Under the pieces are notes generated by a model that saw only the letters and a program-made list of their open reading frames with translations, was not told where the DNA came from and searched no databases. The position numbers and the translations under genes are program-made. Shown here piece after piece: positions 4,806 through 5,180 of a stretch of DNA of 5,180 nt. Source of the stretch: Enterovirga sp. (GTDB lineage Bacteria; Pseudomonadota; Alphaproteobacteria; Rhizobiales; Beijerinckiaceae); NCBI GenBank assembly GCA_028290385.1, contig JAQGJZ010000191.1:1-5180 (forward strand), given 5' to 3'. Within the stretch, counting starts at the first letter, position 1. Every line of letters starts with the position of its first letter.

Positions 4806-5180
4806 TCAGGCCGGGCGGCGGGACACGCCCTGCCCCGGGTGCCGGTCGATAGCCCCTTCGAGGTCGAGCCCGACAAGCAGGGTCTGGACAATGCGGACGG
4901 GCAGCGAAGCCTGGCGGGCGATCTCGTCGGGCGTGACCGGGGACGAGCCGATGAGCGCGAGCACGCGGTCCCGATCCGTCGCCAGTCCCACCGGCTCATC
5001 GGCCTGCTGACGGACCGTGGCCCGCGGCGCGGCGGGAAGATCGGCGAGATCGAGCTCGTCCCAGAGCTCCTCTTCGGTGCCGTAATGCTCTGCCGCCTCG
5101 CGGTAGGTGCGTATCCCCTCGCCGGCGCCCTCACGCACGGGCGCCTGACCGACCAGCGGCCGGATCACGGCCGCGACGTG
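4806..5180 (-). CDS. dprA: DNA-processing protein DprA, C-terminal part (runs off the window)
   Basis: The last 124 residues of a longer gene are visible; the start lies beyond the right edge. The visible N-terminal piece, HVAAVIRPLVGQ, fits the end of the DprA Rossmann domain, where the fold closes and the RecA-loading protein passes into a linker. An acidic linker follows (about residues 16-66 of the fragment). A winged-helix domain comes last, at about 69-120: DRVLALIGSSPVTPDEIARQ, then LPVRIVQTLLVGLDLEGAIDRHPG. That domain is the characteristic C-terminal module of long DprA proteins. DprA binds single-stranded DNA in the cytoplasm and loads RecA, mainly in natural transformation. The diagnostic Rossmann motifs are outside the window, so the call rests on the C-terminal domain. 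It converges on the preceding small gene with a three-base gap. Confidence 0.8.
   Translation of the reverse strand, partial: HVAAVIRPLVGQAPVREGAGEGIRTYREAAEHYGTEEELWDELDLADLPAAPRATVRQQADEPVGLATDRDRVLALIGSSPVTPDEIARQASLPVRIVQTLLVGLDLEGAIDRHPGQGVSRRPA

Noticed and set aside
1..5180. A novel defence, mobile or biosynthetic system
   Set aside because: All recognisable genes are housekeeping or small conserved-looking proteins. No integrase, transposase, direct-repeat array, attachment site, toxin-antitoxin pair or nuclease-helicase pair could be seen.

Overview
The window is about two-thirds G+C, with densely packed genes and long antisense open frames that are shadows of high-GC coding sequence. 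The GatA and GatC sequences, the RuvX and UPF0173 hydrolase types, and a TTGTCC-N17-CTATAG promoter all suggest an alphaproteobacterium. The order Hyphomicrobiales, perhaps a Methylobacterium- or Microvirga-like genus, is my best guess from sequence style; no database was consulted. Nothing resembles a phage, insertion sequence, integron, CRISPR array, toxin-antitoxin pair or defence island, and no tRNA or rRNA gene was seen.

Layout. At the left end a small single-helix membrane protein (110-406, +) converges on a strong GC hairpin (415-437) with a three-helix membrane protein (443-721, -). That second protein is the last gene of a minus-strand run. In transcription order the run is: UPF0173 metal-dependent hydrolase (3893-3186), an unrecognised protein with one C-terminal membrane helix (3085-2654), gatC (2584-2297), gatA (2225-732) and the small membrane gene (721-443). 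A good alphaproteobacterial sigma-70-type promoter lies directly before gatC, so gatC-gatA-small gene probably forms its own transcription unit.

On the right, ruvX (3992-4489, +) diverges from the hydrolase across a spacer of about 100 bp holding two overlapping inverted repeats. It is followed by a small helical protein of unknown function (4554-4802, +). That gene ends three bases from the end of a convergent, 5'-truncated dprA (4806-5180, -), which runs off the window.

How the genes fit together. The core is housekeeping. GatC and GatA are two of the three subunits of the tRNA-dependent amidotransferase (gatB is not in the window). RuvX is a YqgF-type RNase H-fold nuclease linked to rRNA maturation and recombination. 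DprA loads RecA on incoming single-stranded DNA. The hydrolase is a conserved metallo-beta-lactamase-fold enzyme of unknown substrate. I see no evidence of a new multi-gene system. The points that deserve a second look are regulatory or structural: a hairpin covering the gatA stop codon and the next gene's ribosome site, overlapping inverted repeats in the hydrolase/ruvX spacer, a CtrA-like box, a GC palindrome inside a GatA insertion, and several small uncharacterised proteins.
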